NCBI RefSeq assembly: GCF_000876205.1
Contig: NZ_AWTT01000015.1
Location: 1-39,104 of the forward strand
Source of the DNA: Paucilactobacillus wasatchensis
GTDB lineage: Bacteria > Bacillota > Bacilli > Lactobacillales > Lactobacillaceae
Direction of reading: 5' to 3'
Length of the DNA: 39,104 bases
In this document: positions 39,016 through 39,104 of the stretch, one piece after another
Numbering within the stretch: position 1 is the stretch's first letter
Layout of the letters: each line of letters opens with the position of its first letter
Translations under genes and position numbers: made by a program
The notes under the pieces: model-generated
The model's input: the letters and a program-made list of their open reading frames with translations, nothing else
Databases searched by the model: none
Told to the model about the DNA's origin: nothing

Positions 39016-39044
39016 ATGTTACACGTGAAACAAGTACTTGGCAA
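39016..39044 (-). promoter_or_regulatory. Promoter of the small membrane protein gene
   Basis: Minus strand TTGCCA (39039-39044), 17 bp spacer, TAACAT (39016-39021), about 25 bases before the RBS. Confidence 0.5.
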
Positions 39045-39104
39045 ATACATTCAAATCATTTTAAGAAACCGTATTGTTCATTAGCTAAATACAATTCAAC
39101 TGAT

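Overview
The window reads as chromosomal DNA of a low-GC lactic acid bacterium of the Lactobacillaceae. The evidence is family-level: strong AGGAGG ribosome binding sites, many GTG and TTG starts, T-box leaders, PyrR attenuators, and a pyrimidine operon in the order pyrR-B-C-carA-carB-D-F-E that is known from Lactiplantibacillus plantarum. I cannot name the species. No rRNA, tRNA, phage, insertion sequence or CRISPR array was seen.

Layout. Positions 1-1500 hold a 23S rRNA uracil methyltransferase (rlmD type, plus strand). 1.5-4.6 kb holds two tandem glycosyltransferases resembling the GtfA/GtfB (TagE-like) pair. 4.6-5.0 kb holds a palindromic repeat pair, followed by a small membrane protein. 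5.4-15.0 kb is a complete UMP biosynthesis operon on the minus strand with two PyrR-controlled attenuators, one before pyrR and one before pyrB. A stand-alone 3-hydroxyacyl-CoA dehydrogenase gene follows at 15.3-16.2 kb.

16.3-31.6 kb is the most interesting part. It holds fifteen consecutive minus-strand genes preceded, in series, by three T-box leaders whose specifier codon reads AUG (methionine). The first leader precedes a cystathionine synthase/lyase-family gene. The second precedes free-methionine-sulfoxide reductase, luxS, a short-chain dehydrogenase, a broken aminotransferase, metN-metI-metQ and a GldA/HcxA-like dehydrogenase. The third precedes metQ-metN-metI, an omega-amidase-like protein, a methionine-type aminotransferase and a PanE-type 2-oxoacid reductase. 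Two separately built cassettes thus combine methionine-type import, transamination and 2-oxo/2-hydroxy acid oxidoreduction. Because T-boxes switch on when charged tRNA-Met is scarce, I infer salvage of oxidised, D- or hydroxy/oxo forms of methionine rather than catabolism.

31.6-39.1 kb holds an APC-family amino acid permease, purA-purB divergent from guaC with a PurBox-like site between them, an aspartase and a small two-helix membrane protein.

A family of roughly 120 bp long palindromes with related ends (AAACGTG ... CACACT) but different interiors occurs at three loci: 4.8 kb, 19.3-19.9 kb and 21.6 kb. At two of these, truncated copies lie in tandem before one complete palindrome, and two copies abut the stop codons of met transporter genes.
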